DNA of 64,000 nucleotides, from assembly GCA_030252795.1 (NCBI GenBank), contig CP127080.1:632501-696500 (forward strand), written 5' to 3'. Below, one piece after another: positions 46,400 to 55,592 of this stretch. The position numbers and the translations under genes are program-made. The stretch is from Porticoccaceae bacterium LTM1 (lineage in GTDB: Bacteria > Pseudomonadota > Gammaproteobacteria > Pseudomonadales > Porticoccaceae). Position 1 is the stretch's first letter; every line of letters starts with the position of its first letter. The notes under the pieces were generated by a model that saw only the letters and a list, made by a program, of their open reading frames with translations, was not told where the DNA came from and did no database searches.

Positions 46400-47299
46400 T
46401 TAATGGTGTTTTCCGTCAGCCCCGAGCTGACGTAATTGTTGGTACCAGAACGACATAAAGTCTTCGGTTAACTGTTGTTCGATATTTACCGCTTCCTGAG
46501 TTGGACAGAATACGGTGATGGTCATGACGTTTTTGCCTAGATTGTTGGTGGTGATACGCACACTGGCGTCGGGGCCGGCAATCTGTGTGCCCAACCGTTT
46601 TTCGATCAGGTTGTTGTAGCGTTCGGCAACCTGTCTGAACGAGCTGCAATACTGTTGTGCTTTTTCCAACATAAACGTTTTTGCTTCGCAAATGTTCACC
46701 AGATCTGATTCCCTGACCAGATCAAATGAGTGCGCCACATAACGGCGCATAAAGTTGAGATTGATCACCGGCGTGACAATCATCTGGTTGTTCGGGATTA
46801 CCAGTGTCTTGCCTGTATAAACATAGCTGGAAGTTGTGAGGTCTACCTCCAGCAGGGTGGTGCTGATCCAGTCGCTGCGCACCACTTCGCCGCAGCGGTC
46901 GCCCACCTGAATCCAGTCGCCGACGCTGAACAGTCGTGCCCCAGCCAGATATATCGAGCCGAGAAAACACTGAATAAACTCACGTGTGGCAATCACCAGT
47001 GCCACAACAAAAGTGGCAATCGACAGTGCCACAAAGCGCAGCTCGGCAACCCAGACAATAATGACACCAACAGTAATCAGCAGCGTTGTGGTGTTGTTGA
47101 CGGTATTGATAAGGCGGCGCGGTTGTTCGTTATCTTCACTCAGTCGTTTGCGCAGGTACCTGACTACCAGCCAGCGCACCAGCAGTAATACCGCAATCAG
47201 CAGTATCGAGGCTTCGAGCTTGTGGGTGCTGATGGTGCCAAACAGTTCGGCCAGGGTAGAGGCCGTTTCTGCATCGATCTGGGTGGTACTGGGGTTCAT
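46400..47299 (-). CDS. MscS-family mechanosensitive channel
   Basis: A 299-residue small-conductance channel homologue: three N-terminal membrane helices (first IVAVLLLVRWLVVRYL-like) and the MscS domain with DWIQVGDRCGEVVRSDWISTTLLEVD and VIPNNQMIVTPVINLN. The pore helix TM3 has FVVALVIATREFIQCFLGSIYLAG. First gene of the operon with rimB, rimK and the deacylase. It would release solutes on hypo-osmotic shock. Confidence 0.9.
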   Translation of the reverse strand: MNPSTTQIDAETASTLAELFGTISTHKLEASILLIAVLLLVRWLVVRYLRKRLSEDNEQPRRLINTVNNTTTLLITVGVIIVWVAELRFVALSIATFVVALVIATREFIQCFLGSIYLAGARLFSVGDWIQVGDRCGEVVRSDWISTTLLEVDLTTSSYVYTGKTLVIPNNQMIVTPVINLNFMRRYVAHSFDLVRESDLVNICEAKTFMLEKAQQYCSSFRQVAERYNNLIEKRLGTQIAGPDASVRITTNNLGKNVMTITVFCPTQEAVNIEQQLTEDFMSFWYQQLRQLGADGKHH

Positions 47300-47521
47300 G
47301 CGAAATCCGTTGTTGTTCTTTGCTGCTCGGCGTTTGCGCCGGTTCCACTATGAAGGATAGAGGATATAGCAAAATGTCATAAACACAATGAATTGTGCTC
47401 AGGAATCAAACTGGCTTTGAGGGGGCAGTTTATCGTCTCTGTCACCCAGAAGGGAGTGAAGGGTTTCAAGATTTTTGGGGGACTTCTTGCCGGAGGCTCG
47501 CGGTGTTGGAGGAGAATCCGT

Positions 47522-47593
47522 GCTTTCCATAGCGTGACAGGTCACTCCTCATGATACCCACAAATCGTCGTAACCTGTCACGCAATGGAAAGC
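47522..47593. repeat. Long inverted repeat with 30-base loop
   Basis: The arm at 47522-47542 (GCTTTCCAT then A then GCGTGACAGGT) pairs with 47573-47593 (ACCTGTCACGC, A, ATGGAAAGC) at 20 of 21 positions, with an A-A mismatch. Loop 30 bases. It lies between the symporter terminus and the MscS promoter. It has no T tract. Possible RNA structure or a small repeat element. Confidence 0.75.
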
Positions 47594-47623
47594 GCTATGT
47601 TTTATTGTTGGATCACTTCATGT

Positions 47624-47650
47624 TGTCATCCTGAACGCAGTGAAGGATCT
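47624..47650. repeat. Dispersed repeat, single arm (CATCCTGAG family)
   Basis: A single 27-base arm (core ATCCTGAACGCAGTGAAG) just beyond the symporter stop codon. No inverted partner is close by. Confidence 0.8.
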
Positions 47651-47661
47651 CTTGTTTCGGC

Positions 47662-49074
47662 TCAGCTAACTGTCACTAATTTGGGCTGAATCAGCTTGTG
47701 AGTCAGTGCCAGAGCTGCAAAACCGGCCAGAATCCCCGGGAAGCCTTCATAGACTGCGCCATGCCAGCCCAATTGGCGCCACAGCAGTGCGGTGCAAAGG
47801 CCGACAATTACCGCGGTAATGCTGGCCGCTTGGCTGGGGCGCCAACCAATACAGAGTGCGAACAGCAGTGGCGCAAATGCACTTGCCAGTCCAGACCAGG
47901 CCAGAATCACCAGGTTAAACACGCTCTGGTTGTTGGAGAGTGCCAATAGGAGGGCGCAGCCGGTAATGGCTATGGTGGTGAGTTTTATCAACAGCGGCTT
48001 TTCGATGTTGTGGGGCAGCAGGTCGTGAGTCACCGCTGCAGAGCAGCTCAACACCAATGAGTCGGCGGTAGACATGGTGGCGGCGAAAATACCCGCGAGA
48101 ACCAGGCCAACCAGAATTGGCGGAAGCAGTTCCATGGCCATGGTAGGAAGCGCTAATTCGGCATCAAAACTGGCGCTTTCAGGCAGGTAGAGCCGTGACA
48201 GCATGCCAACAGCGGTTGCCATACAGTAGAAGGCAATAAACCACAGGTAATACCAGGCTCGTGCGGAGCGCATATTGCCGCTGTCGTTAAGGGTCATAAA
48301 GCGCACCATGATGTGCGGCTGACCAATTACCGAGAAGCCGGCAAACAGCCAGCCAAACGCAAACAGCAGTCCCCCCGCTAAACCGGGGAATGCCAAATCT
48401 TTGGGGAACAGGTCGAGAAACCCGTCTACATCTGCCATGTGGGCAATTGTGGCACTGGTGCCACCGAGCGTTTGCACCGCAACCACCAGTAAAGTGCCCA
48501 TAGCGAGGATCATCACCACAGACTGTGCCGCATCTGTCCAGATGGAGGCGCGAATACCACCGGCAAAGCAGTAAAGAGTAACCAGTACCGCACCCAATAC
48601 TGCGCCTGCCCAGATCGGCCAGTCCAGCAGTACATGCAGCGCCTTGCTGCCAGCCACCAGTTGGGCGCTGGCGTAGGCAAGCAGAAATACCAATGAGATA
48701 AGCCCGATAATGCGCTGTAATTTGGCGTTAGATTCGCCGTACCAGCTGCTCAGGGTGCCGGCGTAACTGACTTCGCCGCTGGAGGAGGTGGCTTTGCGCA
48801 AACGCGAGTGCACAAACAGCGAGGCCAGAAAGTCACCGACAATCCAGCCGATCATCAACCAGATGGACGCAAGGCCAGTGGCATAGGTATAGCCGATGAC
48901 CCCGATAAACATATAGCCACTGTTGTTGGTGGCGACAGCGGACAGTCCTACCAACCAGGGTTTAACTGAACTGGTGGCGAGATAGTAGTCGTGACGATCG
49001 CCGCGACTCTTGATAACAGACGCTACCCCGATAAGCGTAAACAGCAATAAAAAACCGATAAAAGAGAGAATCAT
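47662..49074 (-). CDS. Sodium:solute symporter (SSS family)
   Basis: A 470-residue transporter with about 12-13 membrane helices and SSS features: the N-terminal YYLATSSVKPWLVGLSAVATNNSGYMFIGVIGYTYATG and the sodium-site region ADSLVLSCSAAVTHDLLP. The closest families are PutP-like proline/amino-acid symporters, but the substrate is not clear. Its start overlaps the methyltransferase stop by four bases, so it is the last gene of the extended ectoine operon. Uptake of ectoine, proline or another compatible solute is a plausible inference. Confidence 0.85.
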   Translation of the reverse strand: MILSFIGFLLLFTLIGVASVIKSRGDRHDYYLATSSVKPWLVGLSAVATNNSGYMFIGVIGYTYATGLASIWLMIGWIVGDFLASLFVHSRLRKATSSSGEVSYAGTLSSWYGESNAKLQRIIGLISLVFLLAYASAQLVAGSKALHVLLDWPIWAGAVLGAVLVTLYCFAGGIRASIWTDAAQSVVMILAMGTLLVVAVQTLGGTSATIAHMADVDGFLDLFPKDLAFPGLAGGLLFAFGWLFAGFSVIGQPHIMVRFMTLNDSGNMRSARAWYYLWFIAFYCMATAVGMLSRLYLPESASFDAELALPTMAMELLPPILVGLVLAGIFAATMSTADSLVLSCSAAVTHDLLPHNIEKPLLIKLTTIAITGCALLLALSNNQSVFNLVILAWSGLASAFAPLLFALCIGWRPSQAASITAVIVGLCTALLWRQLGWHGAVYEGFPGILAGFAALALTHKLIQPKLVTVS

Positions 49075-49724
49075 TTTTTTAGCCTTATATGTAATATATA
49101 ACCGTCAAGTTGAGTGGGCAGGTGCAGCGATAATGGCAGTAATTCACCATCAAAAATCGCCAGCAACCGCTCACTCAAATCAATAAATGGCGCTCGCCCG
49201 CTATCGGCCAGAACAATTTCACGTCCACCCTGTGCAGCGAAATGCCAGAACAGTTCCAGCAATTGTTTTTCTATGTTGGGGCTATAACAGATATCGGCAC
49301 CCACCATCACATCCAGACCGGAAAGGTTTTGTTCAGTCAGGGTTTTAAAGCTGCAGCATTGAGTGGGAACATGAACATCATTGGTGTCGTTCAGTAACTC
49401 CTGAAACGGAAAAACATTTTTATCGATGTCGCAGGCACAAATGTCAGCGTTATAGTTTTTTTTCAAAAAGGTGGACACCAGTCCCCAGCCACAACCCAAT
49501 TCCAGTAACTGTTTCTGGTGGGTGATATTTACTCGGGACAAATAATCGATCAGCAGGTAACTGGCTCCCCATATTCGCGAACCAAAACAGTTCGGTTCAT
49601 GCCCCTCTGAAATCAACTGCCTGACGGCTGGGTGATTGGGTTTTAGCGCCTCCATACCGTTCAGGTAGAAGTGGTCGTGGCTGCCTTTAAGGGTCAGCAT
49701 GGAGTGTTTGCCATAAGTAATCAC
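49071..49724 (-). CDS. Class I SAM-dependent methyltransferase, METTL/family-16-like
   Basis: A 217-residue methyltransferase with SAM loop LLELGCGWGLVSTFL (about 78-92), an acidic CDIDKN, and the GADICYSPNIEKQLLELFWHF motif of protein-Lys methyltransferase-like family 16. Substrate unknown. It overlaps both its neighbours by four bases, so it is co-translated with the TPR protein and the symporter. Confidence 0.78.
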   Translation of the reverse strand: MITYGKHSMLTLKGSHDHFYLNGMEALKPNHPAVRQLISEGHEPNCFGSRIWGASYLLIDYLSRVNITHQKQLLELGCGWGLVSTFLKKNYNADICACDIDKNVFPFQELLNDTNDVHVPTQCCSFKTLTEQNLSGLDVMVGADICYSPNIEKQLLELFWHFAAQGGREIVLADSGRAPFIDLSERLLAIFDGELLPLSLHLPTQLDGYILHIRLKK

Positions 49725-50620
49725 GATGCCGCTCCAGGCTCAATTCGAATCAATTGCAAATAAGGGTCAAATTCCCTGAGTGATTCCAGCGCGGGATCGC
49801 TGAGCAGTTGATCCCGGTAGCTGTCTGACCTTTGCAGCGCCTGGTCGAGATGGTGAACCGCCTCGTCAAAATTGCCGAGTACGGTGTGTGCACAAGCCAG
49901 CTGATAAAATGCGTGCCCGTTGTCCGGGTCAATTGCCAAAGCTTGCTGGCACAGGTTAATAGCCCACTGTGGTTCGTTCAGTTCCAGTACTGCATCGGCT
50001 TTGTAGGTGAGCGCTTCGCAATCATTCTTTCGCAATTCCAGAATATGATCGTAAGCTTCAATTTTTGATTGCAGGTTGGTCTCCTGACCGGCGCGAAGCC
50101 ACAGCGATTGCAGCTCTTGTGTCAGTTGAATCTCTTCCCTGTTAGCCTCGATATGCTCTGTTTTTTGACTGAGCGTGGTTTCGATGGCCCGCAGGCGTTC
50201 CTCGTAGGCATTAACCAATTTGGAAATTTCTTCATCTGCCAGAGTGTGAACGCGATCTTTAATATCACGAATTGAAGTCCAGCCAACCATCACCAGAATC
50301 GATGTGGCAGCGGCAATCAGGTAGAAAAAATAGGTCACTGTATCGGTAGCGTAGGCGACACCACGGTCTACCGACTTCAATTCTCGGTCGACGACCTGCT
50401 GCATCAATTCATGCTTTTGCGCGGCCATATCAGTGCGCAGCTGTTTCAGTTCGTCCAGCACGTAGCGCTCTACAAACGGTGTGTAGAGAGGCTCTTTCAA
50501 ATTATCAATTGTTGCCTGTCGTTGATCTTCGCTGGGAGTTGATGCGCTTTCGGCACTGAAGGCCGCCAATGGCGACCCCAGTGAGCAGCTGCATAGTATT
50601 GCGAGGATCAGGCGAGGCAT
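49721..50620 (-). CDS. Secreted or membrane TPR protein
   Basis: A 299-residue protein with a signal peptide (LILAILCSCSLGSPLAAFSAES), a further hydrophobic segment around residue 110 (YFFYLIAAATSILVMVGW), a coiled coil and C-terminal TPR repeats (about 205-280, YKADAVLELNEPQWAINLCQQALAIDPDNGHAFYQLACAHTVLGNFDEAVHHLDQALQRSD). Start 50620 gives the signal peptide; it overlaps the ask stop by 13 bases. Function unknown. It sits between ask and the methyltransferase in the ect operon. Confidence 0.75.
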   Translation of the reverse strand: MPRLILAILCSCSLGSPLAAFSAESASTPSEDQRQATIDNLKEPLYTPFVERYVLDELKQLRTDMAAQKHELMQQVVDRELKSVDRGVAYATDTVTYFFYLIAAATSILVMVGWTSIRDIKDRVHTLADEEISKLVNAYEERLRAIETTLSQKTEHIEANREEIQLTQELQSLWLRAGQETNLQSKIEAYDHILELRKNDCEALTYKADAVLELNEPQWAINLCQQALAIDPDNGHAFYQLACAHTVLGNFDEAVHHLDQALQRSDSYRDQLLSDPALESLREFDPYLQLIRIEPGAAS

Positions 50621-52047
50621 ATTGCTCTCCCATGGTCGTGAACTTCCACCAGGCATTCGTGCAGTGTTTTGATGGAGGACTCGTAGTCATCTTCACTGAC
50701 GGCAAACTGCATATCCACCTGGCGCATGGATTGGTGCATGGCCAGCACGGCGATGTCTTTATCTGCCAGCGCTGATACCGCACGGGCAGAAATGCCTGTG
50801 GTTTGAAGATCGCTGCCGATGGCTGAAACGATGGCGAGACGCTGTTGGTTTATCTCCGCATCCGGGAAGAGCTCTTCCAGTGCCAGACGAATTCGCTTGA
50901 TCATTTTCAAGTTGCCAGACAGATAGTGGGTAATGCTGTTGGCGTTAATGTCTTTGGACAGCACGGTGGCCTTAAAGCGTTTGATAATTGCAAGGATCTC
51001 ACGGTCGTAATTATCAATCTGGCCAGCCATATCCTGGTCAAACATTTCCAGTGCATATACACCAGTACGCCCTGCAATAATCTCTACACAGGGGGTATCG
51101 CTGATGTACTCGGAAGTAATCAGTGTGCCGTTGTGATCCGGCTCAAAGGTGTTTTTTACGCGCAGTGGAATATTGTGTTGTCGCAAACCTTTAGCTGCCT
51201 TTGGATGGATAGCCTCCATACCAAGATTAGCAAGCTGATCGGCAACATCGTAATTGGTGCGACCAATGGGCACTGCATTGTGCTCACCGACCATGCGTGG
51301 GTCGGCACTGCAGAGGTGAAATTCCTTGTGAATAATCGCTTCGGCCGCTTCCGTTAAAACGGCGATTCGGCTAAAGGTCATTTCGCTGTAACCGCGGTTA
51401 AAAGTCGCCATCAGGCCGCGCTGGCTGTGGGCATAGCCAGTAACAATAGGTAGCTGTTTTTCCAGATCAATATCTTTGAATGCCTCTACGATACGTTCAT
51501 CCAGAGATATATGGTCTTCAGTCTGCCAACCGGTCAGGTCTACAAAACAGGCATTGATGCCATCCTGTTGCAGGCGATGAGCGGTATTCCAGGCGCTGTG
51601 GGCCTCACCAATACTGGCCAGCATTTCGCGTACAGTATCCAAATGTTGAACCAGCGAGAAGTGGCCGTGCTGGCAGAGGCGTTGCAAATCTGTCAGGCAG
51701 GCTTCGGCGGCGTTGAGTCGCTGGTCTATAAAGTGATTGGCTTTTTCCAGCAGCTCCGGGTCGCTGAACTGTTCACGATTGATATTGTGGATTTTGTTGC
51801 GCAATTCAATCAGCGCGGTTGCCCAGTCGTGCTCAAGGTCGTTATTGGCAAACAGGCTGTAAATACCTGGTTGACCGGTTTTTTTGTGCTCCAGCAGATC
51901 ATTGGTAATGCCGCCATAGGCGGACACCACAAAAATACGCTGATATAAATCGTTTCCACGCGACGGACGCTGGATAATATTGTCACGAACGGCCTGGTAA
52001 TCATTCATCGACGTTCCGCCGATTTTTTCCACACTGTGTGTTGGCAT
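50608..52047 (-). CDS. ask: Ectoine-operon aspartokinase (Ask_Ect)
   Basis: A 479-residue aspartate kinase of the type linked to ectoine genes. It starts VEKIGGTSMNDYQAVRDNII (the usual KFGGTS is KIGGTS), has the aspartate-binding region YSEMTFSRIAVLTEAAEAIIHKEFHLCSADPRMVG and C-terminal ACT-like domains. Ask_Ect is thought to escape feedback by lysine/threonine and supply aspartyl-phosphate for ectoine. Start 52047 by homology. It overlaps the TPR gene by 13 bases. Confidence 0.92.
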   Translation of the reverse strand: MPTHSVEKIGGTSMNDYQAVRDNIIQRPSRGNDLYQRIFVVSAYGGITNDLLEHKKTGQPGIYSLFANNDLEHDWATALIELRNKIHNINREQFSDPELLEKANHFIDQRLNAAEACLTDLQRLCQHGHFSLVQHLDTVREMLASIGEAHSAWNTAHRLQQDGINACFVDLTGWQTEDHISLDERIVEAFKDIDLEKQLPIVTGYAHSQRGLMATFNRGYSEMTFSRIAVLTEAAEAIIHKEFHLCSADPRMVGEHNAVPIGRTNYDVADQLANLGMEAIHPKAAKGLRQHNIPLRVKNTFEPDHNGTLITSEYISDTPCVEIIAGRTGVYALEMFDQDMAGQIDNYDREILAIIKRFKATVLSKDINANSITHYLSGNLKMIKRIRLALEELFPDAEINQQRLAIVSAIGSDLQTTGISARAVSALADKDIAVLAMHQSMRQVDMQFAVSEDDYESSIKTLHECLVEVHDHGRAICLA

Positions 52048-52116
52048 GACTTTCCTGTTCAGTTGGCTGTTTATGAAGCGACCATTGCCCCAATAGTTTT
52101 TTGTGGGGCTTGAAAG

Positions 52117-52134
52117 GCCGCCTATAAAGGCGGC
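52117..52134. terminator. Hairpin between the 60-residue ORF and ask
   Basis: GCCGCCT and AGGCGGC arms around ATAA, with GCTTTTTC on the plus-strand side. On the minus strand, the direction of the operon, the following T run is short, so it may only attenuate transcription. Confidence 0.5.
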
Positions 52135-52147
52135 GCTTTTTCTCAAT

Positions 52148-52330
52148 CTATTTTGCAAAGCAGGCGCAATGTTGAAGCTGTGACAGCTCTTTTTTGGCGC
52201 GCAACATCACTGATCGAGTGACAAGCAAGCGTTCACGCTGGGTGCTGTTCAGGTCAGCAGATTTGCTTTGCCTGATTCTGGCTTCCGAGTGCGCTATAAC
52301 TGCTTTGAGCTTGTTGATGCGTAGGCTCAT
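52148..52330 (-). CDS. Small charged ORF in the ectoine operon (hypothetical)
   Basis: A 60-residue basic, helical protein without signal peptide or known domain, between ectC and ask on the same strand. It ends 100 bases before ask and starts 83 bases after ectC. The upstream site is weak. A short coding role or chance frame are both possible; its place within the ect operon makes it worth keeping. Confidence 0.4.
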   Translation of the reverse strand: MSLRINKLKAVIAHSEARIRQSKSADLNSTQRERLLVTRSVMLRAKKELSQLQHCACFAK

Positions 52331-52355
52331 TGGGTCGGGCTCAATTGGGCGGATA

Positions 52356-52379
52356 CGGTGATCGCTTTTGCGATCACCG
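52356..52379. promoter_or_regulatory. Perfect 10-bp hairpin with GATCAC repeats after ectC
   Basis: Arms CGGTGATCGC and GCGATCACCG around TTTT form a perfect hairpin. Two further GATCAC-type copies lie at about 52385 and 52405. It follows the ectC stop on the minus strand without a T tract, so it may stabilise the ectABC part of the message or attenuate expression of the genes beyond. Confidence 0.6.
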
Positions 52380-52413
52380 GTACGATCACCTATTCGATAA
52401 ATAGTGTGATCGA

Positions 52414-52812
52414 TTAAATCGTCTCCGCTTCAAGTTCATAAGCGCCTTCAGCGTTATGAACTTCTTTGCCATTGAGTGGCGGGTTAAATACACAAGCCAG
52501 CTTAAGCTCTTTAAAAGCACGCAAAATGTGCTTGTCGTGCTTGTCCAGGTTGTAAAGTGTGCCCGGAGTTATCGGGTACTTTTTGCCGTCGGCAACAGTT
52601 TCAATTTCACCCTCACCAGAGATGCAGTACACAGACTCAAAATGATTCTGGTAGTGCATGCCAAAATCAGCACCTTCATAAATAGTAGTTACGTGGAATG
52701 AGTAACCCATGTTGTCATCTTTCAGCAACAGGCGGGTGCTCTCCCAGTTGCCATCCGGGGAAACAATGCGACGGTTGGTTTTTTCGGCTTCTTGCAGCTG
52801 TCGTACAATCAC
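52414..52812 (-). CDS. ectC: L-ectoine synthase
   Basis: A 132-residue cupin that closes N-gamma-acetyl-diaminobutyrate to ectoine. Features: [31 protein letters not shown] (metal-binding cupin motif with His/Glu) and [35 protein letters not shown]. Third gene of the ectABC cluster, 45 bases after ectB. Confidence 0.97.
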   Translation of the reverse strand: MIVRQLQEAEKTNRRIVSPDGNWESTRLLLKDDNMGYSFHVTTIYEGADFGMHYQNHFESVYCISGEGEIETVADGKKYPITPGTLYNLDKHDKHILRAFKELKLACVFNPPLNGKEVHNAEGAYELEAETI

Positions 52813-52857
52813 TTGGTAAATCTCCTGAAAATTTCAAAAATTGGCTGGTGAGAAGTA

Positions 52858-54195
<1,338 letters not shown>

Positions 54196-54216
54196 TTAAG
54201 GGCCACTATTCAGGAT

Positions 54217-54726
54217 TCAGATCTGTTCTGTGTTGAATGGGCCAATACGGGCAAGCAGTTCGCTGTCATGCTCACCGTTGAAATGAGTGTCCCGGTCAAA
54301 AAACGGTAGTTCCACGAGTCGGGTGTTCAGCTTCTCGGCCAGACCTCTAAATAGTGCCCATGAGGCCAGGTTGCTGGCAGTGATGGTGGTTTCCAGATGG
54401 TTTACCTGGCTGCATTCGGGGCGGCTGAGAATGTGCTTCAGCATTCGGGTGGCCAGTCCTTTACCACGTCCAGCTTCGCCCACAGCAACCTGCCAGATAA
54501 ACAAGGTGTTGGGGGTGTCGGGGAGTATGTAGCCAGAAATAAATCCGACTAGCTCGCCATTTTGCTCGGCTGCTACCGACGTTGCCGAAAAGTGGCTGCA
54601 CTGCAACAGATTGCAGTACATGGAATTCGGGTCGAGAGGGGGACAGTTGGCAACCAGTCCATGTACCCGTGCTCCGTCCGTGGTGGTTGGAAGGCGAAGA
54701 GTAACTTCTATGCTATCGCCGTTCAT
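54217..54726 (-). CDS. ectA: Diaminobutyrate acetyltransferase
   Basis: A 169-residue GNAT enzyme acetylating diaminobutyrate. The family-typical ANCPPLDPNSMYCNLLQCSHFSATSVAAEQ and the CoA-binding loop VGEAGRGKGLATRML are visible. First gene of the operon ectA-ectB-ectC, with an upstream promoter and the ectR gene on the other strand. Confidence 0.97.
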   Translation of the reverse strand: MNGDSIEVTLRLPTTTDGARVHGLVANCPPLDPNSMYCNLLQCSHFSATSVAAEQNGELVGFISGYILPDTPNTLFIWQVAVGEAGRGKGLATRMLKHILSRPECSQVNHLETTITASNLASWALFRGLAEKLNTRLVELPFFDRDTHFNGEHDSELLARIGPFNTEQI

Positions 54727-54997
54727 AAATACCTCTAATATTTAGGTGTCAAATTAAAAATAAGGTTGCCATGCGCAACCAATGTCAAAAAAACATCAAA
54801 AAAATGCCACAAAACCTCGGTTAAGTGGCGTTCTTCCGGTCTATTTGTTTAGAGTTCGAAACATAGTACACTAAATAAAATTCGAGTTCAAATTGACGGT
54901 CGGTGTCCTGGTGGGCTCGATGAGGCGATTCAAAATGGTAATTAAGAGGATGGATATCTCATCTGAAGGGGTAAAAACGTGGGGGTAATAACTCGGT
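54727..54997. other. ectA/ectR intergenic control region
   Basis: 271 AT-rich bases between divergent ectA and ectR. It contains the candidate ectA promoter at 54863-54891 and near-repeats of GAGTTCGAA and TTCGAGTTC on each side of its -10 and -35, a possible EctR operator. No RNA gene was seen. Confidence 0.7.
54863..54891 (-). promoter_or_regulatory. Candidate sigma-70 promoter of ectABC
   Basis: On the minus strand TTGAAC (plus 54886-54891) and TACTAT (54863-54868) are separated by exactly 17 bases, close to the sigma-70 consensus. The transcript would start about 130 bases before ectA. GAGTTCGAA (54852-54860) and TTCGAGTTC (54881-54889) overlap it and could bind EctR, which in Methylotuvimicrobium represses from the promoter. 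Confidence 0.65.
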
Positions 54998-55576
54998 TTG
55001 AGTAGCAATACAGCTTATAATGCAGCGGCTTTTACCCTTTTGGAGGAACTGTCGTTGGATCGCATTGAAGAGGTGTTGGTGGCGTTGCGTCGAGTGATAC
55101 GAGCAACTGATTTGCACTCTAAATATTTGGCCAAAACCACTGGTTTGACGGCGCCCCAGATTCTGCTGCTTCAGGCAATTCGCGATAAGGGGCAGGTCAC
55201 TATTGGTGAGTTAGCCAGTGAGATCAGCCTTAGTCAGGCAACGGTCACCACTATTATGGATCGCCTGGAAAAGCGTGGCCTGGTTTACCGTGAGCGCTCC
55301 GAGCTGGACAAACGCAAGGTGCATGCCTTTTTGACTGACGAGGCGCTGGAGACCCTGAAGAGCGCACCAATTCCGCTGCAGGACCACTTTGCCAGGCACT
55401 TTTCCGATTTGCAGGACTGGGAGCAGACCATGATTATTGCCTCTCTGCAGCGAGTGGCGCAGATGATGGATGCCCAGCACATAGACGCTTCACCGGTTCT
55501 TGATGTTGGTGTGTTGGATCGTCAGGACAGTCAGGCAGATAAGCCGGAGATGTACCGGGAAGTGGGTAAGAAGTAA
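54998..55576 (+). CDS. ectR: MarR-family regulator EctR
   Basis: A 192-residue MarR-type winged-helix protein: HTH region TIGELASEISLSQATVTTIMDRLEKRGLVYRERSELDKRKVHAFLTDE (about 65-115) and dimerisation helices at both ends. Divergent from ectA, the standard place of the ectoine repressor EctR. Starts with TTG at 54998; no closer ATG. Controls the ect operon, probably in response to osmotic state. Confidence 0.9.
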   Translation: MSSNTAYNAAAFTLLEELSLDRIEEVLVALRRVIRATDLHSKYLAKTTGLTAPQILLLQAIRDKGQVTIGELASEISLSQATVTTIMDRLEKRGLVYRERSELDKRKVHAFLTDEALETLKSAPIPLQDHFARHFSDLQDWEQTMIIASLQRVAQMMDAQHIDASPVLDVGVLDRQDSQADKPEMYREVGKK

Positions 55577-55592
55577 GTTATCAATTGCTCGT

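Larger units (their letters stand above)
47300..47661. other. Intergenic region with large inverted repeat and dispersed repeat
   Basis: About 360 bases between the MscS and symporter genes, which are transcribed in the same direction. It contains the 21-bp inverted repeat at 47522-47593 and a dispersed repeat at 47624-47650 just beyond the symporter stop (minus strand). Nothing else was recognised. The promoter of the MscS operon must lie in its left part. Confidence 0.7.
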
